A stretch of 64,000 nucleotides of DNA from Polaribacter ponticola (GTDB lineage: Bacteria; Bacteroidota; Bacteroidia; Flavobacteriales; Flavobacteriaceae): the NCBI RefSeq assembly GCF_026191475.2, contig NZ_JAOSLC020000003.1, positions 1,829,001 through 1,893,000 of the forward strand, in the 5' to 3' direction. The translations under genes and the position numbers were made by a program. Below are positions 9,256 to 18,677 of this stretch, one piece after another (position 1 is the first letter of the stretch; every line of letters starts with the position of its first letter). The notes below the pieces were generated by a model. The model saw nothing but the letters and a program-made list of their open reading frames with translations, did not search any database and had not been told where the DNA came from.

Positions 9256-9777
9256 ATGAGTAATAACACAAATTGGTTAATAGACAACGCACATTCAGAA
9301 ATTGCATTTAAAGTAAAACATATGATGATTTCTACAGTTACAGGGCATTTTGAAGATTTTACTGCAACTGCACAAACAAATGGAGATGATTTTACAAATG
9401 CGAAATTAGATTTTAGTGCAAAAACAGATTCTATCTACACAAAAAATAAAGATAGAGATGCACATTTACAATCGGATGATTTTTTTAATTCTGAAAAATT
9501 TCCAGAAATGGTTTTCACTTCAAAATCTTTTGATGGCGAAAATTTAGTAGGAGATTTAACGATAAGAGATATTACTAAAGAAGTTACCTTAAATGCAGAT
9601 TTTAATGGTATTGCAGTAGATCCTTATGGGCAAACAAAAGCAGGTTTCGAAATTACAGGACAAATTAACAGAAAAGATTTTAACTTAACCTGGAGCGCAG
9701 TTACAGAAGCTGGTAGCATTGTAGTTTCAGACAAAGTAAGATTGGTTGTAGATGTGCAGTTTATTAAACAAGCTTAA
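9256..9777 (+). CDS. YceI family protein
   Basis: A 173-residue lipocalin-like beta-barrel of the YceI family, which binds isoprenoid or polyprenyl lipids. It begins NTNWLIDNAHSEIAFKVKHM and carries the family pattern DDFFNSEKFPEMVFTSKSF followed by GDLTIRDITKEVTL. No signal peptide is present, so it is probably cytoplasmic, as are many Bacteroidota members. It is the last gene of the run and is followed by a terminator hairpin. Confidence 0.92.
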   Translation: MSNNTNWLIDNAHSEIAFKVKHMMISTVTGHFEDFTATAQTNGDDFTNAKLDFSAKTDSIYTKNKDRDAHLQSDDFFNSEKFPEMVFTSKSFDGENLVGDLTIRDITKEVTLNADFNGIAVDPYGQTKAGFEITGQINRKDFNLTWSAVTEAGSIVVSDKVRLVVDVQFIKQA

Positions 9778-9802
9778 GATAAAAGTATTTTATTAAATTT
9801 AA

Positions 9803-9837
9803 AAAAACGGTTTAAGTGTTAGCTTAAATCGTTTTTT
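9803..9837 (+). terminator. Terminator after yceI
   Basis: AAAACGGTTTAAG pairs with CTTAAATCGTTTT (one internal G-T pair) around a short loop and is followed by a T run. It can serve both the yceI run and the converging gene to the right. Confidence 0.7.
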
Positions 9838-9891
9838 GAGTTTGTTTAATAATCTTAAAACTAATATTTGTATTGATATCATTACCAATAA

Positions 9892-10230
9892 TTAAAGTTT
9901 CGCTTTTTTAGTAATAAGATTCTTCACATTAATTAATTTATCCTTATCGTAAGTTTTATCTATTTTATATTCAAACCTATTATCATCTTTTAAACCTATA
10001 ATCAATTGACCATAGGTTTTATAAACCTTTATATCTCTAAGAAACAAAGTTAATAAGGATACAATTGTAATAAATATGGTGCCTAATATTTGTGGTTTGC
10101 CTTCTTTAAATTTACAGAAGGCAATTTCGTCATAAGATATTTTTTGTTTCTTTTTTTCTGATATTTCTAAATACGTTTCATAGAAGTGAAATACAAACGA
10201 ATCATCATTATTTAAAGATATGCTTCTCAT
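9892..10230 (-). CDS. Hypothetical protein with one or two membrane segments
   Basis: A 112-residue protein that I do not recognise. Residues about 1-45 are soluble and rich in Lys and Glu; a hydrophobic stretch (GTIFITIVSLLTLFL) spans about residues 50-64, and the rest is basic and soluble (KTYGQLIIGL, DKLINVKNLITKKAKL). The layout resembles small PH-domain-like membrane proteins, but this is weak. It is 57 bases downstream of the lipocalin-like gene on the same strand. Confidence 0.6.
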   Translation of the reverse strand: MRSISLNNDDSFVFHFYETYLEISEKKKQKISYDEIAFCKFKEGKPQILGTIFITIVSLLTLFLRDIKVYKTYGQLIIGLKDDNRFEYKIDKTYDKDKLINVKNLITKKAKL

Positions 10231-10287
10231 AGTATTTTCTTGTTAATCAAAATGCAACTATACATAGATCTTAGCTTGTTTTTAAAA

Positions 10288-10721
10288 CTAATCCTTTATC
10301 TTTTTCCATATTTCATTCATTTCATTACCTAAACCAGTAATATAAATATAGTCTTTTTTAACACGTGCAGAAAAAGAAAAGGAAGAACCTATAAGTCTAG
10401 AATAATTTGGACTTGTATGCTTAATTGTTTCTGTTAGTTTTCCTTTTTTTAAACTATAAGCACCCCAAAAATGACCAATTGTATTATTGTTGCTGCTATT
10501 TAAAACAATTACAGAAAACGATTCTTTTGTAATAATTTTAATTTTAGCGTTGTTTGCAATACCATTAATATTTTCATCAATAGTACCATCTGGTTTACAC
10601 ATTTGCCAAGTACCAATTAATTTTTTTGAAGTCGCTTTTGCCCATTTGCACTATAACTAATGCTAAAAAATATGGTAAACAATAGAATTGTTGGAATTGA
10701 TAAGAATTTGATTTTTTTCAT
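10288..10721 (-). CDS. Lipocalin-like (DUF4488-type) exported protein, frameshifted
   Basis: The core begins LIGTWQMCKPDGTIDENING, the opening of small lipocalin-like proteins in Bacteroidota. The uninterrupted frame covers only 104 residues from an internal Met, but just upstream lies a signal peptide (MKKIKFLSIPTILLF) in another frame. One extra base, in either the T7 run at 10621-10627 or the four-T stretch near 10636-10639, joins them into about 144 residues. The start at 10721 rests on that signal peptide. It follows GH84 by 40 bases and could be the last gene of the glycosidase operon. Confidence 0.7.
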
Positions 10722-10761
10722 TGTATTTGTTTTTAGTATAAAATTGATGATTTATTAGAAA

Positions 10762-12987
10762 TTACTTCAATAAAACCCAAAACTGATTTATCTTAAATGC
10801 TAAAACTTTTGAGGTTGCATTTATAACTCTAATATATTTTACCTTTTTATTGATGGATGCTTCTAAAGATTCACCTTTTTCTGAAGTTTTAATTGCAGAC
10901 CAATTTGTGCCATTTGTAGAAGTTTCTACAATTAAATTTTTATAAGCAGTAGTTGATTCCGCTTTTAAAATCAATTTTGTAACTCTAATTTCTTCTGATA
11001 ATTCAAAACCAAAATAATCTTTTGGAGCAATGTTTATAACTTCTAAAGGCGGATTTATTGCCAAAGTTCTATCTCTTAAAGTTACAGGTTGATTTCTTAA
11101 TTGTGCAACATTTGTAAATAATAAATGTGGATTGTAATTAGCATCTACCTCTAAATTTTTACCAAATTCTTTATTATAAGCGTTTGTTAAATGCACAAAA
11201 CTTTTATCAATGAAAGGAGCTAAAACCAAAGTCGCAGTTTTTATTCCTGGTTGATACGGATTCTGATTTTCTTCTCTATCAATTTTATACATCTCCGTTT
11301 TTATTGCCTTTAGAGCGTGGTAACTTCTTTCAAAATCTTTTGTGTTTTCTGATTTTAGTGCAGTGTGCATATTTAACATAGACAAACCAGATTGCCCTAA
11401 CAATTGAAATTGAGCAACCCAAGCACCAATTTCATCTAACAATACAGTATTGTCTGTACTGTTTGCTAAAATGTAAGATGCTTCTACAATTGCTTGAAAC
11501 TCTTTCTGAACTACGTTAAAGTTTTTAATTTCTCTATTTGCCTCTAAATCTTCTAAAAAAGCCCTTGCCTCTGGTGCAAAACTAACCGATTCTTTTCTTC
11601 TGTATCTGTGTCCATTTGGGCCTAAATCGCTATTGTGTTTTGCAAAAATTTCTAATGCATTATAACTTTCTGGCATCACTACTTTTAATGCTTCTAACCA
11701 TTTTTTTTCTGGTTGATAGTTTGTCATATTCCAAGAATAATCTGCAACCCCATAAATTGCAATTTTAGAAGCTTCTGCATGTTCCATTGGGTTAGAAACA
11801 AAGCCAGACACATCATTAGCAATATCTTTTCCATTGCCATACGTTGGCCCTAAAAGCATATGGTTTCTCACATAGTCAGATACTGGAAAATTCCACCAAA
11901 TAAATGCCTTTCTGTTTATTTCAGTATTAATCCAATTCATGGTTTCCTTATCAACATCGGCAACAACCGTATTTCCTGTCCACATAATTCTTATGGAAGG
12001 ATCTAGTTCTTTTCCTAAAGTTTTTAAATAACCTCCTTCAGGTTTAGACCAACCTTTGTTATATTCTGTAGGGCACATAATTAAAGGTTTTACATCTTTT
12101 TTCTTTTTTATGAAATTGGTATGTAAGAAATTTAACAAACTTGCTTGCTGTTTTGGATTAGTGCCTTTACCAGAAATGTCATCAAAAAAAACAGCGAAAG
12201 CACGCACACCTAAATCATACATTAATTGAAACTTATTAAGAAGATTTTTTCGATCTTCATCATTCCATTTAATGTCTTTTCCAGGATGAATTGCCCAAAC
12301 AAAATCCACATGATTTAATGCTGCTCTGTCTATTAATTTTTTTAATTGTGCTGCCTCGTTTTCTGGATAGGGTTTTCTCCAATTTGGCGAACTGTGGTAA
12401 GCATCGTCTTTTGGTCCATAAATGTAGGTGTTTAACTTATTTTCGCCATAAAAATCAATTTGTCTAATACGATGTTTAAAACTCCAAGGTGTTCCGTAAA
12501 AACCTTCTACAGTTCCTCTTGCAGCAACATCTGGATAATCTGTAATTTCTCCTAAAGGTATTTCTTTATGTTGCAATAATGCCAATAAAGTTCTTACACC
12601 ATAATACGTTCCCCTAGCATCTCTACCAATTACCGTAATATTTTTATCAGTACTTTTAATAAAATAACTTTCTGCTTTTGCAGGCACTTTTCTTTTTAGC
12701 TTTCTAGAAATCTTACTATTCACATCACCAATAATTATCGAAAATCCTTTGGTATTTGTATTATTACTAGTAAAAAAAGTACTCAATAAATGATGTGTAG
12801 CTGTATCTATATTTTTTTGTTGAATATAAAAATCGGTAGGCATTTTTATAGTTCCTTTACTTACAAATTGTTGGGGTGTAGGGTTTATATTTAAGTTTTG
12901 GGCAAAACCAAAGTTAGATACTAAAACGAATGCAACTAAAAGAATTATCCTCATTTTTAAAGTTGATTTTTGTTTTTGACGATTCAT
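10762..12987 (-). CDS. GH84 beta-N-acetylglucosaminidase (O-GlcNAcase/hyaluronidase family)
   Basis: A 741-residue exported enzyme, close in length to the characterised Bacteroides GH84. It has a signal peptide ending in FGFAQ (about residue 30), an N-terminal alpha/beta domain (about 31-150), and the TIM barrel opening RGTVEGFYGTPWSF. The catalytic Asp pair is in VFFDDISG (Asp269-Asp270). The C-terminal segment resembles a discoidin-like fold (IVETSTNGTNWSAIKTS). GH84 enzymes remove beta-linked GlcNAc by substrate-assisted catalysis. An internal Met at 12954 is an alternative start placing the signal peptide closer. It is the fourth glycosidase of the leftward operon, 19 bases after GH123. 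Confidence 0.95.
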   Translation of the reverse strand: MNRQKQKSTLKMRIILLVAFVLVSNFGFAQNLNINPTPQQFVSKGTIKMPTDFYIQQKNIDTATHHLLSTFFTSNNTNTKGFSIIIGDVNSKISRKLKRKVPAKAESYFIKSTDKNITVIGRDARGTYYGVRTLLALLQHKEIPLGEITDYPDVAARGTVEGFYGTPWSFKHRIRQIDFYGENKLNTYIYGPKDDAYHSSPNWRKPYPENEAAQLKKLIDRAALNHVDFVWAIHPGKDIKWNDEDRKNLLNKFQLMYDLGVRAFAVFFDDISGKGTNPKQQASLLNFLHTNFIKKKKDVKPLIMCPTEYNKGWSKPEGGYLKTLGKELDPSIRIMWTGNTVVADVDKETMNWINTEINRKAFIWWNFPVSDYVRNHMLLGPTYGNGKDIANDVSGFVSNPMEHAEASKIAIYGVADYSWNMTNYQPEKKWLEALKVVMPESYNALEIFAKHNSDLGPNGHRYRRKESVSFAPEARAFLEDLEANREIKNFNVVQKEFQAIVEASYILANSTDNTVLLDEIGAWVAQFQLLGQSGLSMLNMHTALKSENTKDFERSYHALKAIKTEMYKIDREENQNPYQPGIKTATLVLAPFIDKSFVHLTNAYNKEFGKNLEVDANYNPHLLFTNVAQLRNQPVTLRDRTLAINPPLEVINIAPKDYFGFELSEEIRVTKLILKAESTTAYKNLIVETSTNGTNWSAIKTSEKGESLEASINKKVKYIRVINATSKVLAFKINQFWVLLK

Positions 12988-13006
12988 AAAAGATGATTTT
13001 AAACGA

Positions 13007-14771
13007 TTATTTTTCAGCGAAATTATTAATTGTATTTTTTACATCTTGTAACATCTTTTCTAAATCTATTGGTTTAGTAGAGGTGTTAAAAGTAGCCACT
13101 AAATTATTTATGGTTTCTAGTTCTGTTAACATTCCTTTTTTAGTAAACTCTTCTCTTAAAATCCTAACTTTTTCAGCATCTTGTATGCCTTCTCTTAAAG
13201 TTTCAAAACGAATAGAACTTCTGTTGTTTGGATATACAATATAAGTATCACCAGCTGGCCACGCTCTAAAACGAGAATCTTGTAAAGGTTTTTTCGTCCA
13301 ACTATTATAAGACCAACGTAAAAAACCGTCAAAATTTGAGGCAATTGTGTACCAACCTATAAAAACACCTTCTGCAGGAGGTGAAAAGGTAAAGGTGTTT
13401 GGAAACTTGTCTGTACAACAAACATAATGCGTACTTATATATTTTTTCTTTTCGCTTTTTTAAATCTTCTTCATCTACAGGATGCCCAAAAGCCACTGAC
13501 ATATCTTTTAAATCATTAGGGTATAACTTATAGCTTTTATGATTGTCTGCAAAAGAAACTCCAAATTCTGGGGCATATTCATTTAGTAGTTTAAGCATTG
13601 CTTTCATTTCTTTCGGACCACGTTCATCCATAGCAATTCTTATAATTTTATTCCAACCTTTTGCCTCTAAATGTTTTTTAAATTGATTTAAAAATGGAAT
13701 CCACAAATCTTCGTACTCTTTAGTTCCTGGTGCCGCTTTTATTTTTATTTCTTTGTTTTTTGCTTCATCAAAATAATAAAATTCATTTCCCCAAGGCACC
13801 ATAGAATAACAACTAATTTGGTTTTTAACACCCAAATCTAGCATCATTTGCACCCATTTATCAAAAATAGAAAAGTTATAACTCCAACTGCCATCGCTTT
13901 TCTTTTTCCACTCAATCATAGATTCAAACTGATCAAAAGTTTGTCCACCCCAAGGTCTTTTATTTAAAGAAACGGTTATAACTTTTTGACCTGCATTTGC
14001 CAATCGTTTCATTATGGGTTTTAACAATTTCCAATGTTCTTTAGACCAAAGTTTTACATTATGAAAACGAGCCACTGCAAAAGGGTTTTGCCACATATCT
14101 AAATGGAATTTCCAATCGGTTGCTGGTGGTAAAACTTTATCAATTACTTTTATTTTAAAATCAAATTTTTTGGTTTTCTGACCTTCAATTTCGATTTTAA
14201 AAGTGCTTGTATAACTTCCTGCTTTTGCATTTGCTGGAAGATCAACAGTTATCCAAATGGGTCTTGTTTCTTTGGCTTTTATAGCGTAAGAATTTATTGG
14301 CTCTAAAATATCCGCTGCTAAAGAACTAGCATAATTCTCTGGTTTTCTATAGCCACAACCATTTCCAAACTCGTCTGTAATTACATATTTTACAAAATTT
14401 ATGCTTGCAATGTTTTTTGATAAAGTTTCTCCTGTATCAGATTTAAAATCTGAAATTCTAGTTTTCACATTTGTTAAAGAATCATTACTCCAAAGTACTA
14501 GTTGTGTAGAAATACGTTCGCCTTTCCAAGCAGTTGCTGTAAAAGAGGTTTGTTGCTTAATTTTAGGAATTTCACTTCTTACAAATCTATTATTTGTAGA
14601 AGTAACAGAGGCTTGCAATCCTTTAGGAACTGCAGCCCAATTTTCAGTTGTTTTGGGTGATGGATCTTTTGGTTCTTGATAGGTTGTTGCAACTGTAAAA
14701 CTTTTTTGTTTTTTACAACTAAAGTGTAACATTAAACTGCAGAATAAAAAGATTTTAATAATTAGTTTCAT
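13007..14771 (-). CDS. GH123 (DUF4091) beta-N-acetylgalactosaminidase lipoprotein, frameshifted
   Basis: The family formerly called DUF4091 is GH123, retaining beta-N-acetylgalactosaminidases. A lipoprotein signal ends HFSC (Cys19). The catalytic Asp-Glu pair is in IRIAMDERGPKEM (Asp382-Glu383). The frame breaks in the A/T run at 13442-13447; removing one base (or adding two) restores the C-terminal part, which contains FIGWYTIASNFDGFLRWSYN and ends NNFAEK at 13007. Corrected length is about 587 residues, as expected. Without the correction the protein stops at 13329 with an unrelated tail. It starts 2 bases after GH20 and belongs to the same transcript. Confidence 0.88.
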
Positions 14772-14773
14772 TT

Positions 14774-16393
14774 TTATTCTCTATAATAATTGATACCTAA
14801 ACTATCCCAATGTTTTTGCATTTTTTTTAGGGCAATTTTAAAATCATCATAATTTTTATTCTCTAAAGAAGTCCAACCCACTTCTGCATAAGCAGCAATT
14901 CTTGGATATGTTTGTCTTTCTACATCTGGATTTGTTGGTGTCCATTCACTCCACATTTGGCAGCCTAAACCATAAATATTTTTGTGGTAGTTTTCATCTA
15001 AACCATTAGGAATTGGGTTAAAATCATACGCTTTTTTTAGAGGAATACTTTTATAATTGTAATCTAAATAAGTGCTACTATGTAAAGAATTTACAATAGA
15101 GTATCCTTTTTTTGCAGCATCTGTTAAGAGTGCTAAATCTCCTTTCCAAAAATGAACAATGGCATTTTTAGCCAATTCAGTTTCTGCTTCTTTATCGTTT
15201 TTCTTTTCACCAAAATCTTTGTGAATATTTTTACCAAGAATTTCATTCCAACCCATCATTCTTCTTCCATTTTTTTCTATATATTTTGATATATTATTGG
15301 TAAAATTTATCTGTAAATCTGCAGGAGTTTTAATGTTATTCTCTTTCATATATTTCTGAACAGATTTCGATTTCTCCCAAACTTCATAACCCACTTCATC
15401 ACCACCAATATGAATTACATCCGAAGGAAAAAGTTGAAATAATTCTGATAAAACATCTTTTATAAATGCGATTACTGCTGGTTTTGTAACATCATAATTG
15501 TCATATAATCGTCCGAATTTTACAGGTACATCTATATCTTTACCAGCAGTTCCTAACCAAGTATAAGCAGCAATTGCTGCACTAGAATGCCCTGGCATTT
15601 CAAATTCTGGAACTACCTTTATATTTTTGTTTTTAGCATAAGCAACTATGTTTTTTATCTGTTTTTGCGTATAAAAACCTCCATGAGGTTTTCCAGCAGT
15701 TTTACCACTTTTCCACGTTTCAATTTCGCTATCTTTTCTAAAAGCACCAACTTTGGTTAAAAGCGGATATTTTTTTATCTCAACTCTCCAGCCAGCATCA
15801 TCAATTAAATGCCAATGAAAGGTGTTCATTTTCAACAATGCCATTTGATCTAATTGTTGTTTTACAAATGCTTCTCCGTGAAAATAACGCGATTCATCTA
15901 ACATATAAGCTCGCCATTTAAAACGCGGATTATCTTTAATGTGTATAGCAGGAATTAAATGTTTTATGTGTTCAGAATCTTTTGTTTTTTCTGTTGATAA
16001 AAGTTGTTTTAAGGTTTGAACAGCATAAAAATAACCAGCACTGTCATTGGCTAAAATGGTAATTCTTTTAGGAGTTACTTTTAATTCATAGGCTTCTGAT
16101 GTTAAATTTTCGTCATTTGTAAAAGATATGATTGCACTTTTAGTATCTGAAGTTTTTAGTGAAAAATCAATTTTACTTTTGATAAATTTTTTTAAATCTT
16201 CAACAGCAATTATTTGAGCTTTATCATCTGAAAAAATAGTTTGCCCATTTTTAAAAGCAAAAGAATTCTTCTGTAATATAATAGAAGTTGGTTTTGGCAA
16301 AATTGCGATTTCAGAAGGTAAAAAAGACCTGTTTTTTTCTGCACAATTTACAAACGTAAAAATTGTTAACATGGCAATGAAAGTATATTTCAT
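14774..16393 (-). CDS. GH20 beta-N-acetylhexosaminidase lipoprotein
   Basis: A 539-residue GH20 enzyme that cleaves terminal beta-linked GlcNAc or GalNAc. Lipobox FVNC at Cys17; an N-terminal GH20b domain covers about residues 25-150 and the catalytic barrel about 155-520. The Asp-Glu catalytic pair is in VIHIGGDEVGYEVW (Asp332-Glu333), and substrate-binding residues appear in NTFHWHLIDDAGWRVEI and VPEFEMPGHS. It follows GH29 after 15 bases and precedes GH123 by 2, so translation of these genes is probably coupled. Confidence 0.96.
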   Translation of the reverse strand: MKYTFIAMLTIFTFVNCAEKNRSFLPSEIAILPKPTSIILQKNSFAFKNGQTIFSDDKAQIIAVEDLKKFIKSKIDFSLKTSDTKSAIISFTNDENLTSEAYELKVTPKRITILANDSAGYFYAVQTLKQLLSTEKTKDSEHIKHLIPAIHIKDNPRFKWRAYMLDESRYFHGEAFVKQQLDQMALLKMNTFHWHLIDDAGWRVEIKKYPLLTKVGAFRKDSEIETWKSGKTAGKPHGGFYTQKQIKNIVAYAKNKNIKVVPEFEMPGHSSAAIAAYTWLGTAGKDIDVPVKFGRLYDNYDVTKPAVIAFIKDVLSELFQLFPSDVIHIGGDEVGYEVWEKSKSVQKYMKENNIKTPADLQINFTNNISKYIEKNGRRMMGWNEILGKNIHKDFGEKKNDKEAETELAKNAIVHFWKGDLALLTDAAKKGYSIVNSLHSSTYLDYNYKSIPLKKAYDFNPIPNGLDENYHKNIYGLGCQMWSEWTPTNPDVERQTYPRIAAYAEVGWTSLENKNYDDFKIALKKMQKHWDSLGINYYRE

Positions 16394-16408
16394 AGTTCTA
16401 TTTTTAGA

Positions 16409-18493
16409 TTATTTTGTGATGATACCCAATTCTGCAATAACAGCAGTATTTTTATCATCCATTATTTTATCAGCAATTATTTTAATGTATTTTACAGATG
16501 CTTGTTTTGTAAATAAAACTTTCTGTTCTATTGGGTTAGCTTTGATGTTAGAAAATTCTCCTTTCGCTAATTTTTTCCAATTTTTCCCATTTGTACTACC
16601 ATAAAAGGTATAATGTGTAATTACGCCAGAAATCCATCTGCTTTGAGTTGGTGTGTATGTAAAACCTTTAATAGTTGTTATTTTTCCTAAATCAATTTTA
16701 GTATTAGATAATTTTATTTTATTAGCAGACCAATTTGTAAAAGGGTTGTCATCAATAGCATTTTGGCTAAATTGTTTTCCTTTTGAATCTGTTATTTTCC
16801 AAGCTTTTTTACTAATATCCAATGTTTTGGAAATTACATCACTTTTTCGATTGGTTTTGGCATCTAAAGTAAATGCTTTTATAGTTGTAGGAGTATCAAC
16901 ATAAAAAGGATTTTTATATGTTGTTGATGTAGTTGTTGGTGTGTTTCCGTTTAAAGTATAAAAGATAGAAACGCCTTCTTCAGGAACATTTAGGCTTACT
17001 TCTCCCTGCTTATTTCTTGTAATCTTAGGCACATCAACAATTAAAGGTGCATTGTAAACGCTAATATTAGAAATTAATGGACAGGCTTTTGCATCTTCTA
17101 TATTGACTTTAATTTTAGTTGCTTTTACAGTTTTAAAGCGTAAAATACGTTTGTAGCCAATAGTAGTTTGGTTGTCAATTAATTGCCATTTACCATCAAT
17201 TTCAGCTTCCAAAGAAAATTGTTTTACTCTTTGACCTAATTTTATATATTCTTGAATTAAAAATCTGTTGAATTCTGTAGGCTCATCAAAATTAATGGTA
17301 ATTGTTGCTTTTGTAACTTCATCATCAGTTGCCCAATACGTTTCTTTATTTCCATCAACTGCATTGTTAGAATCATAATCAGCAGCCTTTCCACGAACAT
17401 TTGTTGCCAATGTTTTGGCATTTAAAATTAAATTTTTGGCAAAATCTTCTTTTAATTGAGTTGTTAATTTTTTTAATTGTTTTTCATCATTTTCGTGAAC
17501 CAAACCTCTTCTGTCTACAGGAAGATTTAGCAATAAAGAGCTGTTTTTTCCTACAGAATTATAATATATATCTAGTAGTTGTTTTAATGTTTTTACTTTA
17601 TCATCTTCAGATTTATGATAATACCAATTTGGGCGAATAGAAACATCTGCTTCTGCTGGTACCCAATGTGTACCATTTTCTTGACCAGCTGCATAGTCTT
17701 TAAAATTAGGCATTCCTCCATAAATGGAATCTCTTACTAATGGAGACCAAGTTGTGTTGTAAGCAAAACCGTGTTCGTTTCCAACCCATCTTGCATCTGG
17801 GCCATTATTGCTCCAAATAATAGCATTTGGTTGTAATTTTATTATGAGTTTATTGGTGTTTTCCCAATCATAATAATTTTTTTTGTCTACTTTTCTAAAT
17901 TCTTTGGCACCTCCATAATAACCATCTCCACCATTTGCACCATCAAACCAAACTTCAAAAATATCGCCATAATTAGTTAAAAGTTCTGTTAATTGATTTC
18001 TAAAATAAGTTATGTATTCTGGTTTGCCATAATCTGCACGATTTCTATCCCAAGGAGAAACATAAATGCCCATTTTAAGTCCAAATTCTTTACAAGCTTC
18101 TGCCAATTCTTTTACCAGATCTCCTTTTCCGTCTTTCCAAGGAGAGTTTTTTATGGAATATTCTGTGTATTTAGAAGGCCATAAACAAAAGCCATCATGA
18201 TGTTTGTTGGTTAAGATTAAGCCTTTCATTCCTGCTTCTTTTGCCACTCTTGCCCATTGACGTACATCTAATTCTGTTGGGTTAAATAACTCTGGAGACT
18301 TATCTCCATAACCCCATTCTACATCTGTAAACGTATTAATACTAAAATGGATAAAGCCATAATATTCCATTTCTTGCCAATCCATTTGAGCATTACTTGG
18401 TATTGGTAATACTGGTTCTGGAGGCGGAATAGAATTACAAGATTGAAATAAAAATAACAGAAATACAATTCGAAATATAGTTTGAATTTTCAT
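16409..18493 (-). CDS. GH29 alpha-L-fucosidase lipoprotein with discoidin-type modules
   Basis: A 694-residue fucosidase, first gene of the leftward operon. Lipobox FQSC at Cys19. The catalytic barrel spans about residues 30-350, with KHHDGFCLWPSKYTEYS for fucose binding and the nucleophile in FEVWFDGANGG (Asp184). Then come a discoidin/CBM32-like module (about 365-480), a short chitobiase C-terminal-type linker domain (PEEGVSIFYTLNGNTPTTTS), and a second discoidin-like module to the end. The layout is the GH29 type seen in Bacteroidota mucin and glycosaminoglycan degraders. A candidate operator lies 18 bases before its start. Confidence 0.95.
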   Translation of the reverse strand: MKIQTIFRIVFLLFLFQSCNSIPPPEPVLPIPSNAQMDWQEMEYYGFIHFSINTFTDVEWGYGDKSPELFNPTELDVRQWARVAKEAGMKGLILTNKHHDGFCLWPSKYTEYSIKNSPWKDGKGDLVKELAEACKEFGLKMGIYVSPWDRNRADYGKPEYITYFRNQLTELLTNYGDIFEVWFDGANGGDGYYGGAKEFRKVDKKNYYDWENTNKLIIKLQPNAIIWSNNGPDARWVGNEHGFAYNTTWSPLVRDSIYGGMPNFKDYAAGQENGTHWVPAEADVSIRPNWYYHKSEDDKVKTLKQLLDIYYNSVGKNSSLLLNLPVDRRGLVHENDEKQLKKLTTQLKEDFAKNLILNAKTLATNVRGKAADYDSNNAVDGNKETYWATDDEVTKATITINFDEPTEFNRFLIQEYIKLGQRVKQFSLEAEIDGKWQLIDNQTTIGYKRILRFKTVKATKIKVNIEDAKACPLISNISVYNAPLIVDVPKITRNKQGEVSLNVPEEGVSIFYTLNGNTPTTTSTTYKNPFYVDTPTTIKAFTLDAKTNRKSDVISKTLDISKKAWKITDSKGKQFSQNAIDDNPFTNWSANKIKLSNTKIDLGKITTIKGFTYTPTQSRWISGVITHYTFYGSTNGKNWKKLAKGEFSNIKANPIEQKVLFTKQASVKYIKIIADKIMDDKNTAVIAELGIITK

Positions 18494-18511
18494 TTTACAG
18501 GATGTATTTTT

Positions 18512-18528
18512 TACTAGTTTTACTATTT
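18512..18528 (+). promoter_or_regulatory. Candidate operator copy 1 (upstream of GH29)
   Basis: TACTAGTTTTACTATTT lies 19-35 bases upstream of the GH29 start on the other strand. It matches the 17-mer before the divergent symporter gene in 15 of 17 positions. The core TAGTTTTACTA is a near-palindrome. Regulator unknown. Confidence 0.45.
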
Positions 18529-18656
18529 AAAAACAATAAGATATGCAATTTACAAATTAATATGTAGTACATAATACATTTCATTATATTTTATTAACTT
18601 AGCCAATCAATTTTAACTTGTTTTTTTGATGATGAAAATTTAGTTGAAAATAAATG

Positions 18657-18673
18657 TACTAGTTAAACTATTT
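18657..18673 (+). promoter_or_regulatory. Candidate operator copy 2 (upstream of the mutarotase-symporter gene)
   Basis: TACTAGTTAAACTATTT ends 4 bases before the ATG at 18678. Its core TAGTT-A-AACTA is a perfect 5-base inverted repeat with one central base. The paired arrangement with the site at 18512 suggests a shared repressor of the GntR or LacI kind. Confidence 0.45.
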
Positions 18674-18677
18674 CAAA

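Noticed and set aside
12993..13244. Rightward 83-residue open frame between GH84 and GH123.
   Set aside because: It is the antisense of the displaced GH123 C-terminus, which reads well on the other strand after the frameshift correction.
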